Shown: positions 1 through 5,631, counted from the first letter of the stretch. The stretch: DNA of 6,827 nt from an uncultured Collinsella sp. (GCA_902494375.1 CABUTL010000078.1:1-6827), one strand, 5' to 3'. The notes: generated by a model not told the origin, from the letters alone. Program-made: numbers and translations.

Positions 1-168
1 CACGGCACCGGCTGCACGCTCTCGTCCGCCATCGCCTGCGCGCTGGCTCAGGGCATGGATCTTGCCGACGCCGTCAACGCCGGCAAGGCCTACCTAACCG
101 GCGCTCTCGCCGCCGGCCTGAACATGGGCAAAGGCTCCGGCCCCGTCAACCACATGTGGCAGTATTAA
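1..168 (+). CDS. thiD: Hydroxymethylpyrimidine/phosphomethylpyrimidine kinase, C-terminal end (partial)
   Basis: Only the last 55 codons are in the window, read in frame from base 1 to a TAA at 166-168. They begin with HGTGCTLSSAIA, the GTGC anion-hole loop and following helix of the ribokinase-like ThiD/PdxK kinases. After that come an alanine-rich helix (ALAQGMDLADAVNAGKAYLTGAL) and the short tail GSGPVNHMWQY, which resembles the ThiD ending. ThiD phosphorylates HMP and HMP-phosphate with ATP in the cytoplasm to make HMP-PP for thiamine synthesis. Family members are usually around 265 residues, so roughly four fifths lies upstream of the window. PdxK-like pyridoxal kinases share the GTGC loop, and a fused ThiD-ThiE or ThiMD protein cannot be excluded without the N-terminus. 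The gene is followed by a hairpin at 183-219, and the next gene is convergent. Confidence 0.85.
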   Translation, partial: HGTGCTLSSAIACALAQGMDLADAVNAGKAYLTGALAAGLNMGKGSGPVNHMWQY

Positions 169-182
169 GATTCGCAGTCCAA

Positions 183-219
183 AACCACCGCAAAGGGGAC
201 AGGCACCCTTGCGGTGGTT
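183..219. terminator. Strong hairpin after thiD, possible bidirectional terminator or REP-like element
   Basis: AACCACCGCAA (183-193) pairs perfectly with TTGCGGTGGTT (209-219). After a bulged A194, GGG (195-197) can also pair with CCC (206-208), leaving a short apical loop. No T-run follows on the plus strand. On the minus strand the stem is followed by TTTTGG, so termination is more plausible for transcription arriving from the esterase side. The loop contains GGGGACAGGCACC, a string I associate from memory with REP-like intergenic repeats in several bacterial groups. Terminator and repeat readings are both open. Confidence 0.5.
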
Positions 220-229
220 CCCACAAACA

Positions 230-284
230 TCTCGATCTGTAACAGTTAGAGTCCATTTTTCGGCCCACCTGTTACAAATCGAGA
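230..284 (+). repeat. 55-bp palindromic intergenic element, copy 1
   Basis: Left arm TCTCGATCTGTAACAG (230-245) and right arm CTGTTACAAATCGAGA (269-284) are inverted repeats matching at 15 of 16 positions, around a 23-nt centre (246-268) that begins TTAGAGTCCATTT. The single mismatch becomes a G-U pair in a minus-strand transcript. This copy defines the orientation used for the family. The function is unknown; it lies between convergent thiD and the esterase gene. Confidence 0.85.
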
Positions 285-309
285 CATTCAAATTCCGCTG
301 AAACGAAAA

Positions 310-364
310 TCTCAATCTGTAACAGCAACTCGGCGAAATCGACCCTAGATGTTACAGATCGAGA
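310..364 (-). repeat. 55-bp palindromic intergenic element, copy 2 (inverted orientation)
   Basis: Left arm TCTCAATCTGTAACAG (310-325) and right arm ATGTTACAGATCGAGA (349-364) match at 14 of 16 positions around a 23-nt centre (326-348). Read on the minus strand the centre begins CTAGGGTCGATTT, matching the centre of copy 1, so this copy is inverted relative to it. It starts 80 bp after copy 1 and is separated from it by 25 nt. Confidence 0.85.
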
Positions 365-390
365 CAAACGACCGATATCGACCTAAATAA

Positions 391-445
391 TCTTAATCTG
401 TAACATCTAGCCCGTTTTCGGCCTTACAACTGTTACAGATCAAAG
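391..445 (+). repeat. 55-bp palindromic intergenic element, copy 3 (most degenerate)
   Basis: Left arm TCTTAATCTGTAACAT (391-406) and right arm CTGTTACAGATCAAAG (430-445) match at 12 of 16 positions, with the ATCTGTAACA core fully paired, around a 23-nt centre (407-429). The centre begins CTAG and contains TTTTCGGCC, as in copy 1 with a 2-nt shift. It starts 81 bp after copy 2 and lies 55 nt beyond the stop codon of the esterase gene, so it could also form the 3' end of that transcript. Confidence 0.8.
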
Positions 446-500
446 CAAACCAACGAAACAAGCCGTCGCAAGGGGAACTTCTGTACTGCTTTGGGTCGCG

Positions 501-1160
501 CTACTCACCAAGCATCTCTTGGAGCTTGGCTGCCACGGCGTGGCCCAGGCTCTCGTGGCTTTCGGGCATCATGTGCAGATAATCGATATCGCCCGGCTCG
601 GCAAAATCAGCGGCATTCAAAAAGTCGCAGCCAAACTGTTTAGCAGCATACGCATAGTATTCGGCAAAATGCTCCGAGGCCTCGACGGAGCGCTCGTCAA
701 AGTCGGTCATGTACACATCGGCGATCTGCGGTTTAATCTTGATAGGCGCCATCAGCAGAATACGCGGGCAGGGCGCGGCTTCGGTCCAGGGAAACGCGCG
801 GACGGTGCGAATCAGCGCCATGGCACCTTCAGCGATATCGGCAGCCCCCACGCTAAAGACCGTCTTGCAGTCGTTGGTGCCCAGCATAATCACGATCGCA
901 TCCAGCGGCTTATGAGCCTCGAGCAGCATCGGCAACGCGCGGATGCCGTTGAGATTAGTGTCCAGATGGCACATGTCGTCGCGTACCGTCGTGCGGCCGT
1001 TGAGGCCTTCCTCAATCACGTGCCAGCCCTCGCCCAGGTCGCGCTGGGCCACACCGCACCAGCGCACATCGTGCGCATAGCGTACCGCGGTGCCGTCGCG
1101 CATGCCCGCCGGATCATAGCCGTAGGTATTACTGTCGCCAAAGCACAGAACGTTTTTCAT
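501..1160 (-). CDS. SGNH/GDSL-family esterase (MsAct-like arylesterase/acyltransferase)
   Basis: A 219-residue protein with all SGNH-hydrolase blocks. Block I is FGDSN with the nucleophile Ser10, block II is EEGLNGRTT (50-58), block III is LGTND with oxyanion Asn96, and block V is DYLH with Asp193 and His196 completing the triad. The start (MKNVLCFGDSNTYGY) and the pattern DVRW-x-GV ... VIEEGL match, from memory, the Mycobacterium smegmatis acyltransferase/arylesterase MsAct and related acyl esterases. There is no signal peptide, so it should act in the cytoplasm on small acyl or acetyl esters; the natural substrate is unknown. The ATG at 1160 is preceded by AGAGGAAGG with 7-nt spacing. A terminator ends only about 20 bases upstream of this start, so its expression source is unclear. 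Confidence 0.88.
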   Translation of the reverse strand: MKNVLCFGDSNTYGYDPAGMRDGTAVRYAHDVRWCGVAQRDLGEGWHVIEEGLNGRTTVRDDMCHLDTNLNGIRALPMLLEAHKPLDAIVIMLGTNDCKTVFSVGAADIAEGAMALIRTVRAFPWTEAAPCPRILLMAPIKIKPQIADVYMTDFDERSVEASEHFAEYYAYAAKQFGCDFLNAADFAEPGDIDYLHMMPESHESLGHAVAAKLQEMLGE

Positions 1161-1179
1161 CGTAAGCCCTTCCTCTAGT

Positions 1180-1217
1180 AAAAAGAAAAAGTCGGCGGGA
1201 GCAGTCTCTCCCGCCGG
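1180..1217 (-). terminator. Rho-independent terminator after the PARG-like gene
   Basis: Read on the minus strand, CGGCGGGAG (1216-1208) pairs perfectly with CTCCCGCCG (1201-1193) around a 6-nt loop, followed by ACTTTTTCTTTTT (1192-1180). It lies 27 bases beyond the stop of the 1245-2378 gene and directly abuts the ribosome binding site of the esterase gene. Confidence 0.9.
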
Positions 1218-1244
1218 ATCGACCTATCTGTCAGCACACACCGA

Positions 1245-2378
1245 TTACAGGTACTTGCGCCAATCGTCATCGTCTTCATCGTCCTCGGCGGCAGCCTGGG
1301 CCTGCTCGGCGGCGCGGGCAGCCGCAGCGCGAGCGGCAACCTGGGCATAGGACTCCTCGTTGCGCTCGGGGAAGTTTGCCAGCACGTGCTCGAACTTGGC
1401 AAAATCTTCGTCCCAGCGCGTAGAGGGCACGGCAAAAAAGACCTGCTTGACCTTAAAGTCGCCCGATGCGAGCTCCTTGCGGAAGAGCTCGGCCACGGCC
1501 TCGGCGTCAAAGCCGTTGTTGTCGCAGCCCCAAGCGCCCAGCACGAGCTTCTCGCGACCCAGCTCGTCGCAGATGGCAAGCACAAAGCGGATGCGATCGC
1601 GCAGGGCGTCCAGCAAGGCATCGTCACCCACGCGATACTCCTGGCGAGCGCGCTTGGCGTTGGGCGCGGCGGCGACGATTACGTCGGCATAGGCGTGCAC
1701 ATGGTTGCGGTCGAAACGCACCGCGGGCACCACCAGCGCACGGTTGCGGTACAGCTCACAGTTGATGTTGCGGCGACGGTTCTCGCCGTACCATTTGCGC
1801 TGCTTATCGAGAACGTTGTACAGATACGAATCGGCGCACAGCGTGGCCTCCTGACCCAGATAGCCCTGGATGTAGCCGCCGCCCGGGTTGGTGAACGAGG
1901 CAAAGGCGAGTACGGCCATGTCGCAGAATTGCGCGTAGCCTCGGCCGTTATCCAGAATGGCCTGCGTGGCAGAGGCGTCAAGCACGGTGACCTCGGGCAG
2001 GACCGGAGCGGGTTCCTCGGCGGCAGGCGCGGACTCGGTCTCCGTGGCCTCCTCTGCGGGTGCAGGCTCGGCCGTAACCTCGGTCTCGGCGGACGCAACC
2101 TCAGCGGTCTCGGCCTCGGCGGCCTCAGACTCCTCGGCAACCTGTTCCTCGACAGCGTCGGCCGCTTGGGCCTTGGCCTTCATCGCCGCGACAAAACCGG
2201 CAGGCATACCATCGAACTCGCGCACGCCGGCAAGCGAGCGCTCGATATCCGTGGCGCACGCTTCGGACACAGTTGCCACGTGACGCTCGGCGGCCTTGGC
2301 ACGGGCCTCGCGCTTGGGATTGGGCTGACCCGCTCGGTTGGACCTGCGGTTACGGTTCCTGTTGTCGACGTCTGCCAT
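1245..2378 (-). CDS. TIGR02452/DUF2263-type bacterial poly(ADP-ribose) glycohydrolase-like macrodomain protein
   Basis: A 377-residue protein. Residues 1-35 are strongly basic (RNRNRRSNR...), about 67-127 form an Ala/Glu/Thr/Pro-rich linker, about 128-325 carry the macrodomain, and the tail is Ala/Arg-rich then acidic (DDEDDDDWRKYL). Family hallmarks are LAFASFTNPGGG (157-168), the QE pair at 176-177, CADSYLYN (181-188), and LVLGAWGC (278-285). Family members bind ADP-ribose and typically cleave poly(ADP-ribose). The catalytic signature is normally GGG-x7-QEE; here it is GGG-x7-QEA, with Ala178 where the second, catalytic Glu is expected, so glycohydrolase activity is doubtful while ligand binding could remain. 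The long linker looks inserted between the N-terminal helical part and the core. The start is supported by AGGAAAGG 9 nt upstream. A terminator follows at 1180-1217. Confidence 0.85.
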   Translation of the reverse strand: MADVDNRNRNRRSNRAGQPNPKREARAKAAERHVATVSEACATDIERSLAGVREFDGMPAGFVAAMKAKAQAADAVEEQVAEESEAAEAETAEVASAETEVTAEPAPAEEATETESAPAAEEPAPVLPEVTVLDASATQAILDNGRGYAQFCDMAVLAFASFTNPGGGYIQGYLGQEATLCADSYLYNVLDKQRKWYGENRRRNINCELYRNRALVVPAVRFDRNHVHAYADVIVAAAPNAKRARQEYRVGDDALLDALRDRIRFVLAICDELGREKLVLGAWGCDNNGFDAEAVAELFRKELASGDFKVKQVFFAVPSTRWDEDFAKFEHVLANFPERNEESYAQVAARAAAARAAEQAQAAAEDDEDDDDWRKYL

Positions 2379-2443
2379 AAGTGGTCACCTTTCCTGTCGC
2401 TGCCGCTATCGGCTTTTGCCATCCATGATACCCCGCCGCGTAC

Positions 2444-2469
2444 AAAAAAGACGGCCCCGAAGGACCGCC
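2444..2469 (-). terminator. Rho-independent terminator with UUCG loop after the BI-1 gene
   Basis: On the minus strand GGCGGTCC (2469-2462), loop TTCG (2461-2458) and GGGCCGTC (2457-2450) form an 8-bp stem with two G-U pairs capped by a stable C(UUCG)G tetraloop, followed by six T (2449-2444). It lies 46 bases after the stop of the 2516-3211 gene and upstream of the PARG-like gene, which must then have its own promoter within about 65 bases; I could not identify convincing -35/-10 boxes there. Confidence 0.92.
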
Positions 2470-2515
2470 TTTCGCATCGATTTACACGCACGGCAAGCAC
2501 CGCCGCAATTCGCCA

Positions 2516-3211
2516 CTAGTCGCGACGGCCAAGGATGTTCAGGATGCGCAGGAACACGTTGATAATGTCCACGAACAGATTGGACGCCATGAGCACGGCG
2601 TTGGGCAGCGTAGGCGGCACCGTCGTGGCAACATAGGTGTCGTAGCCAATAAAGCCGGCGAACACCACGATCACGATCAGATCGGTGATGGTCTGCGAGA
2701 CGCCCATGAACATCAGCACGATCTCAACCAGAATAGTGGCGAGCAGAATGCCAAAACCGATGCCATATACGCGCTGGAAAAACTTGGGGAACGTCACGCC
2801 CAAGGCGCCAAAGACAAAGGTGATGGCGGCCGTGGCGATAAAGGCAGTGTTGATGGTGGGCAGGTCGTAGTTGGCAAGGCCAAACGACGCGGTCAGGCCA
2901 AAGGTACTCGCAAAGATTACGTAGCCCACAAGGGACAGGCCCACGGACTGCTTGCTGGCGGCGGCCGACATCATGACCATGCCGACGATGGTCAAAATAA
3001 ACGAGCCAAAGACCAGCGGCAAGGCGGCGCCGCTCATCATCATGCGCGCAAACGACATGGTGCTCGTAAAGTAGGCGCCGGCGCCCATGGCGCAAAAGCC
3101 CAAGAAGATCAGGGCAGACATGGCGAGATTGTACGCGCGCGGCGACATCTCCTTGGCGCGGCTTGCGCCGCTCTCGACGGGGCCGTTCTGATAGCCCTGA
3201 ATATCGTTCAT
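2516..3211 (-). CDS. Bax inhibitor-1/YccA (BsYetJ-like) family integral membrane protein
   Basis: A 231-residue protein with a short polar N-terminus (1-26) and about seven hydrophobic helices, roughly 27-48, 62-83, 90-111, 118-139, 147-169, 173-191 and 203-228. It ends in LRILNILGRRD, the usual C-terminal signature of bacterial BI-1/UPF0005 proteins. Asp191 (GFIGYDT) and Asp215 (LFVDIIN) are 24 residues apart, the same spacing as the Asp171-Asp195 pair that gates the pH-sensitive calcium leak of Bacillus subtilis YetJ. This suggests a cytoplasmic-membrane calcium/proton-responsive channel, though the physiological role in bacteria is not settled. The start is supported by GAAAGGAC just upstream. 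The gene lies 84 bases after the small gene 3296-3634 and may be co-transcribed with it or use the box at 3272-3277. A terminator follows at 2444-2469. Confidence 0.92.
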   Translation of the reverse strand: MNDIQGYQNGPVESGASRAKEMSPRAYNLAMSALIFLGFCAMGAGAYFTSTMSFARMMMSGAALPLVFGSFILTIVGMVMMSAAASKQSVGLSLVGYVIFASTFGLTASFGLANYDLPTINTAFIATAAITFVFGALGVTFPKFFQRVYGIGFGILLATILVEIVLMFMGVSQTITDLIVIVVFAGFIGYDTYVATTVPPTLPNAVLMASNLFVDIINVFLRILNILGRRD

Positions 3212-3255
3212 AGGTTCGTCCTTTCAAAAAGCGCCACAAATAACGGCGCAGTAGC

Positions 3256-3277
3256 TGACAAGATTCCTGTCATTGTA
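3256..3277 (-). promoter_or_regulatory. Candidate -10 box and overlapping palindrome upstream of the BI-1 gene
   Basis: On the minus strand TACAAT (3277-3272) matches the -10 consensus at five of six positions and would give a leader of roughly 50-55 nt before the ATG at 3211. No good -35 is visible 16-18 nt upstream. Overlapping its downstream edge is TGACAAGATTCCTGTCA (3256-3272), a 17-bp palindrome with 7 of 8 pairs matching, positioned where an operator could block transcription. It could alternatively be a weak hairpin in the intercistronic RNA. Confidence 0.35.
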
Positions 3278-3295
3278 CCCGAATGCCGTACGTCC

Positions 3296-3634
3296 TTACC
3301 CACGGCGCTCGCCCTCGAGCGTGCGGTCGAATGCCCACACCCACCAACGCATCAGATGGGCCTGCGAGCCATCTGGTCGTTCGCGCGTCTGGTCCTCCAG
3401 ATACAACTCGGTCGCGTGCCCGCCAAAACGCACCTTATAGGTTGCCGTACGAATGCCGTGGACCGTCAGGCCAAACCCAGTGGTCGAGACAATCTCGTCA
3501 ATCGTAAAGCAGCGACCGTCGACCCAGCAGACGGTGACCGGCACGACTTGCCCGCCCGCAAGGATGCGAGCCACGACGTCCACATACTGCTTGTGTACGC
3601 GCCGAGTTTTGCCGTCTGTCTGTCGATATTCCAT
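3296..3634 (-). CDS. Small conserved protein of unknown function (W-x-DGR-x-F-x-ID motif)
   Basis: A 112-residue protein with no signal peptide or membrane segment. The core reads as a run of beta strands: YVDVVARI (17-24), VVPVTVCWVDGRCFTIDEI (30-48), TATYKVRFGG (63-72), ATELYLE (74-80), and a tryptophan-rich end WWVWAF (97-102). The pattern, a V-x-V-x-W-x-DGR-x-F-x-ID strand pair followed by a Y-x-V-x-x-GG strand and a W-rich last strand, resembles a small all-beta hypothetical protein I recall from Firmicutes and Actinobacteria; its function is unknown to me. An in-frame ATG at 3721 would give 141 residues, but the added segment is not protein-like and spans a good promoter (3642-3671). 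I therefore chose the ATG at 3634, only 7 bases from the -10 box, implying leaderless translation. Confidence 0.7.
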   Translation of the reverse strand: MEYRQTDGKTRRVHKQYVDVVARILAGGQVVPVTVCWVDGRCFTIDEIVSTTGFGLTVHGIRTATYKVRFGGHATELYLEDQTRERPDGSQAHLMRWWVWAFDRTLEGERRG

Positions 3635-3641
3635 GCCCCCT

Positions 3642-3671
3642 ATTATCGAACGCATGTTTGCATGTTGTAAA
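3642..3671 (-). promoter_or_regulatory. Promoter of the small conserved gene, leaderless configuration
   Basis: On the minus strand TTTACA (3671-3666, one mismatch to TTGACA) is followed after 18 nt by GATAAT (3647-3642, one mismatch to TATAAT). Transcription would begin about 7 nt downstream, at or within one or two bases of the ATG at 3634. The spacer contains a direct repeat GCATGTT (plus-strand 3652-3658 and 3660-3666), a possible regulator contact. Confidence 0.65.
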
Positions 3672-3822
3672 GCGAACAGACTGTGGTTTTGGAGTGTCGT
3701 AGTAATCGCACGTGTCCGCATGGCGTGTTAGCAAAAAGAACACCCGCGGTCAACAGGGCTAATATTCAATTTTAGTGCCAAAAAGTTCACTTCTCCCATC
3801 AGAACTCGGTAAAGAGACCCGC

Positions 3823-3854
3823 AGGAGGTGATACGATTTATCATGTTTTTGTAA
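3823..3854 (+). promoter_or_regulatory. pit leader: consensus Shine-Dalgarno and three-codon ORF
   Basis: AGGAGGTGAT (3823-3832) is complementary over ten bases to the usual 16S rRNA 3' end, yet lies more than 50 bases before the pit start. Fourteen bases after GGAGG is ATG TTT TTG TAA (3843-3854), a complete M-F-L ORF in the same frame as pit; its stop prevents N-terminal extension of pit. An in-frame GTG at 3828-3830 overlaps the Shine-Dalgarno. Possible roles are a leader peptide, a ribosome standby site, or a decayed older start. No clear promoter was found further upstream (3672-3820); TAATAT at 3760-3765 is the best -10 candidate but lacks a -35. Confidence 0.45.
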
Positions 3855-3884
3855 CGTGTCTGCAAACTTCGAGAAAGCCCATAT

Positions 3885-4934
3885 ATGGACGTAACGTTCT
3901 CAACCTTCCTCGGCCAAATTGTGTCGAACCCAGTCCTTGCCGTCACCGTGATCCTCGCGTTGGGCGCCATCTTCGTCAATGGATGGACCGACGCGCCCAA
4001 CGCCATCGCGACCTGCGTCACTACGCGTTGCATGCCCGCCCGCGCCGCCATTCTCATGAGCGCCGCATTCAACTTCCTCGGCGTGCTCATCATGACGCAC
4101 TTTAACGCGAGCGTCGCCAACACCATCTCACATATCGTCGACTTTGGCGGAAACAGCACCATGGCGCTCGCCTGCCTATGCGCGGCGCTGTTCTCCATCG
4201 TCGTCTACGGCGCCACAGCGTCGCGTTTTGGCATCCCCACCTCGCAAAGCCACAGCCTTATCGCCGGCCTGACCGGTGCCGCCATCGCCCTCGGCGGTGC
4301 GAGCAGCGTCAACGTCCACGAGTGGATGAAGGTCATCTACGGCCTGGCACTCTCCATCGGCCTGGGCTTTGTCATGGGCTGGGTCCTGTGCAAGCTCGTC
4401 TCGATTCTTTTCGCCGCCGCCAACAGGCGACGTGCCAATGTCTTCTTTAAATACGCTCAGATCGCGAGCGCTGCGGCCATGAGCTTTATGCACGGCGCGC
4501 AGGATGGACAGAAGTTCATCGGCGTGCTCTTTTTAGGCGTGGCCTTTGCCAGCGGCCAGACGAGCGTCGGCGATGCAGGCATCCCCATCTGGATTATGCT
4601 GCTGTGCTCGGCCACCATGGGTATCGGCACCAGCGTGGGCGGCGAGCGCATCATCAAGTCCGTCGGCCAGAGCATGGTTAAGCTCGAGAAGTATCAGGGC
4701 TTCTCCGCCGACCTCGCGGGCGCCGCGAACCTGCTACTTGCCACCCTTACCGGCATCCCCGTGTCCTCCACGCACATCAAAACCTGCGCCATTATGGGTG
4801 TCGGTGCCGTCAAGCGCCTTTCGGCCATCAACTTTGGCGTCGTCAAGGACATGATGTTCACCTGGTTCTTCACCTTCCCTGCCTGCGGACTCATCAGCTT
4901 TGTCATGGCCAAGCTGTTCATGATGTTCCTCTAA
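3885..4934 (+). CDS. pit: PiT-family inorganic phosphate permease
   Basis: A 349-residue, strongly hydrophobic protein of the PiT (PF01384) family, which carries phosphate as a metal-phosphate complex with protons or sodium across the cytoplasmic membrane. Both halves of the internal duplication are visible. The first half has FVNGWTDAPNAIATCV (30-45, Asp36 and Asn39) and GIPTSQSHSLIAGL (116-129). The second half has FMHGAQDGQKFIGVLFL (201-217, Asp207) and GIPVSSTHIKTCAIMGVG (290-307). The cytoplasmic loop between the halves (about 178-188) is short, as in compact bacterial members of about 330-350 residues. The ATG at 3885 follows GAGAAAG with 7-nt spacing, a modest Shine-Dalgarno, and sits within the palindrome CCATATATGG (3879-3888). 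The DUF47 partner follows 67 bases downstream. No Pho box could be assigned with confidence. Confidence 0.95.
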   Translation: MDVTFSTFLGQIVSNPVLAVTVILALGAIFVNGWTDAPNAIATCVTTRCMPARAAILMSAAFNFLGVLIMTHFNASVANTISHIVDFGGNSTMALACLCAALFSIVVYGATASRFGIPTSQSHSLIAGLTGAAIALGGASSVNVHEWMKVIYGLALSIGLGFVMGWVLCKLVSILFAAANRRRANVFFKYAQIASAAAMSFMHGAQDGQKFIGVLFLGVAFASGQTSVGDAGIPIWIMLLCSATMGIGTSVGGERIIKSVGQSMVKLEKYQGFSADLAGAANLLLATLTGIPVSSTHIKTCAIMGVGAVKRLSAINFGVVKDMMFTWFFTFPACGLISFVMAKLFMMFL

Positions 4935-5001
4935 TCAAACCGAGCGTCCATCCGGACCGCAACACTTCGCCCACCCGTCTTCGCCTCGAAAGGACCCACC
5001 C

Positions 5002-5625
5002 ATGGCAAAGAAACCCGATTCGTTCTACTTTGACAACTACGTCGCTTGCGCCGACCTCGCCGTCCAGGCCGCAGAGCTGCTCACCAAGATTTTTGAGAAC
5101 TTTGACCCCGCGCAGATCCACGACATGCTCGATAAGATGCATGCGATTGAGCATGCGGCAGACAAGAAGCACCATGAGCTCGAAGACGCCTTGCTCACCG
5201 CCTTTATCACCCCGCTTGAGCGCGAGGATCTGGACCTGATGAGTTGCTCGCTCGACACTGTGCTCGACCGTATCGAGGGCGTCGTGCAGCGCGTCTACTT
5301 CACCAACATCCAGAGCATCCACCCCGATGCCATCGTCATCGCCCACAAGGTGACCGACGCCTGCCGCGCCATGAAGGACCTGATGATCGAGCTGCCCAAC
5401 TACCGCAAGTCCAAGACCCTGCGCGAGCTCGTCATCCAGATCAACACCATCGAGTCCGAGGCCGATGAGCTCTACATCAACGCTATGCGCAACCTGCATG
5501 TCAACGGCAAGAATCCGCTCGAGGTCATCGCCTGGCGTGACGTCTACGCCTTCCTGGAGTATTGTGCCGACTGCTGCGAGAATGTGGCCGATGTCGTGGA
5601 TTCGATTGTCATGAAGAACAGTTAA
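5002..5625 (+). CDS. DUF47/PhoU-like phosphate transport accessory protein
   Basis: A 207-residue, all-helical, charged protein without signal peptide or membrane segments, of the DUF47 (PF01865, TIGR00153) family, distant relatives of PhoU. Family features include an early HAIEHAADKKHHEL stretch (47-60), TPLEREDL (70-77), LDTVLDRIEGVV (84-95), IESEADELY (150-158), and the terminal LEYCADCCENVADVVDSIV (185-203). The conserved acidic and histidine positions are thought to bind metal in PhoU-like folds. DUF47 genes almost always sit beside pit and are believed to control or assist the permease, by analogy with PhoU and the Pst system. The ATG is preceded by AAAGGA with 7-8 nt spacing. The 67-nt gap after pit has only a weak hairpin (GTCCATCCGGAC), so the two genes are probably one transcript. 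Confidence 0.93.
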   Translation: MAKKPDSFYFDNYVACADLAVQAAELLTKIFENFDPAQIHDMLDKMHAIEHAADKKHHELEDALLTAFITPLEREDLDLMSCSLDTVLDRIEGVVQRVYFTNIQSIHPDAIVIAHKVTDACRAMKDLMIELPNYRKSKTLRELVIQINTIESEADELYINAMRNLHVNGKNPLEVIAWRDVYAFLEYCADCCENVADVVDSIVMKNS

Positions 5626-5631
5626 TTAGCT

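Noticed and set aside
230..445. CRISPR-like array (three regularly spaced repeats)
   Set aside because: The repeats are inverted palindromes with conserved centres and an inverted middle copy, not direct repeats with unique spacers, and no cas gene is present.
519..1178. 219-codon plus-strand open frame opposite the esterase
   Set aside because: It mirrors the esterase reading frame. The minus-strand protein has all SGNH blocks and a good ribosome binding site; this one has neither.
1386..2519. 377-codon open frame on the plus strand opposite the PARG-like gene
   Set aside because: It is a shadow of high-GC coding sequence: Gly/Leu/Arg-rich with no domain, no ribosome binding site, and fully antisense to a recognised gene.
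3635..3721. 29-residue N-terminal extension of the small conserved gene from the ATG at 3721
   Set aside because: It spans a near-consensus promoter, is not homologous-looking, and the beta-strand core starts shortly after the ATG at 3634.
3784..3806. Pho-box or operator from AGTTC...GAACT upstream of pit
   Set aside because: The 5-bp arms are 13 nt apart and do not match a regulator site I can name with confidence.
4935..5001. Terminator between pit and DUF47
   Set aside because: Only a 4-bp GTCC/GGAC hairpin with a bulged extension and no T-run, so the two genes are more likely one operon.
4918..5499. 193-codon minus-strand frame opposite the pit/DUF47 junction
   Set aside because: It is antisense to two well-supported genes, has a Val/Leu/Asp/Gly-rich shadow composition and no motifs.
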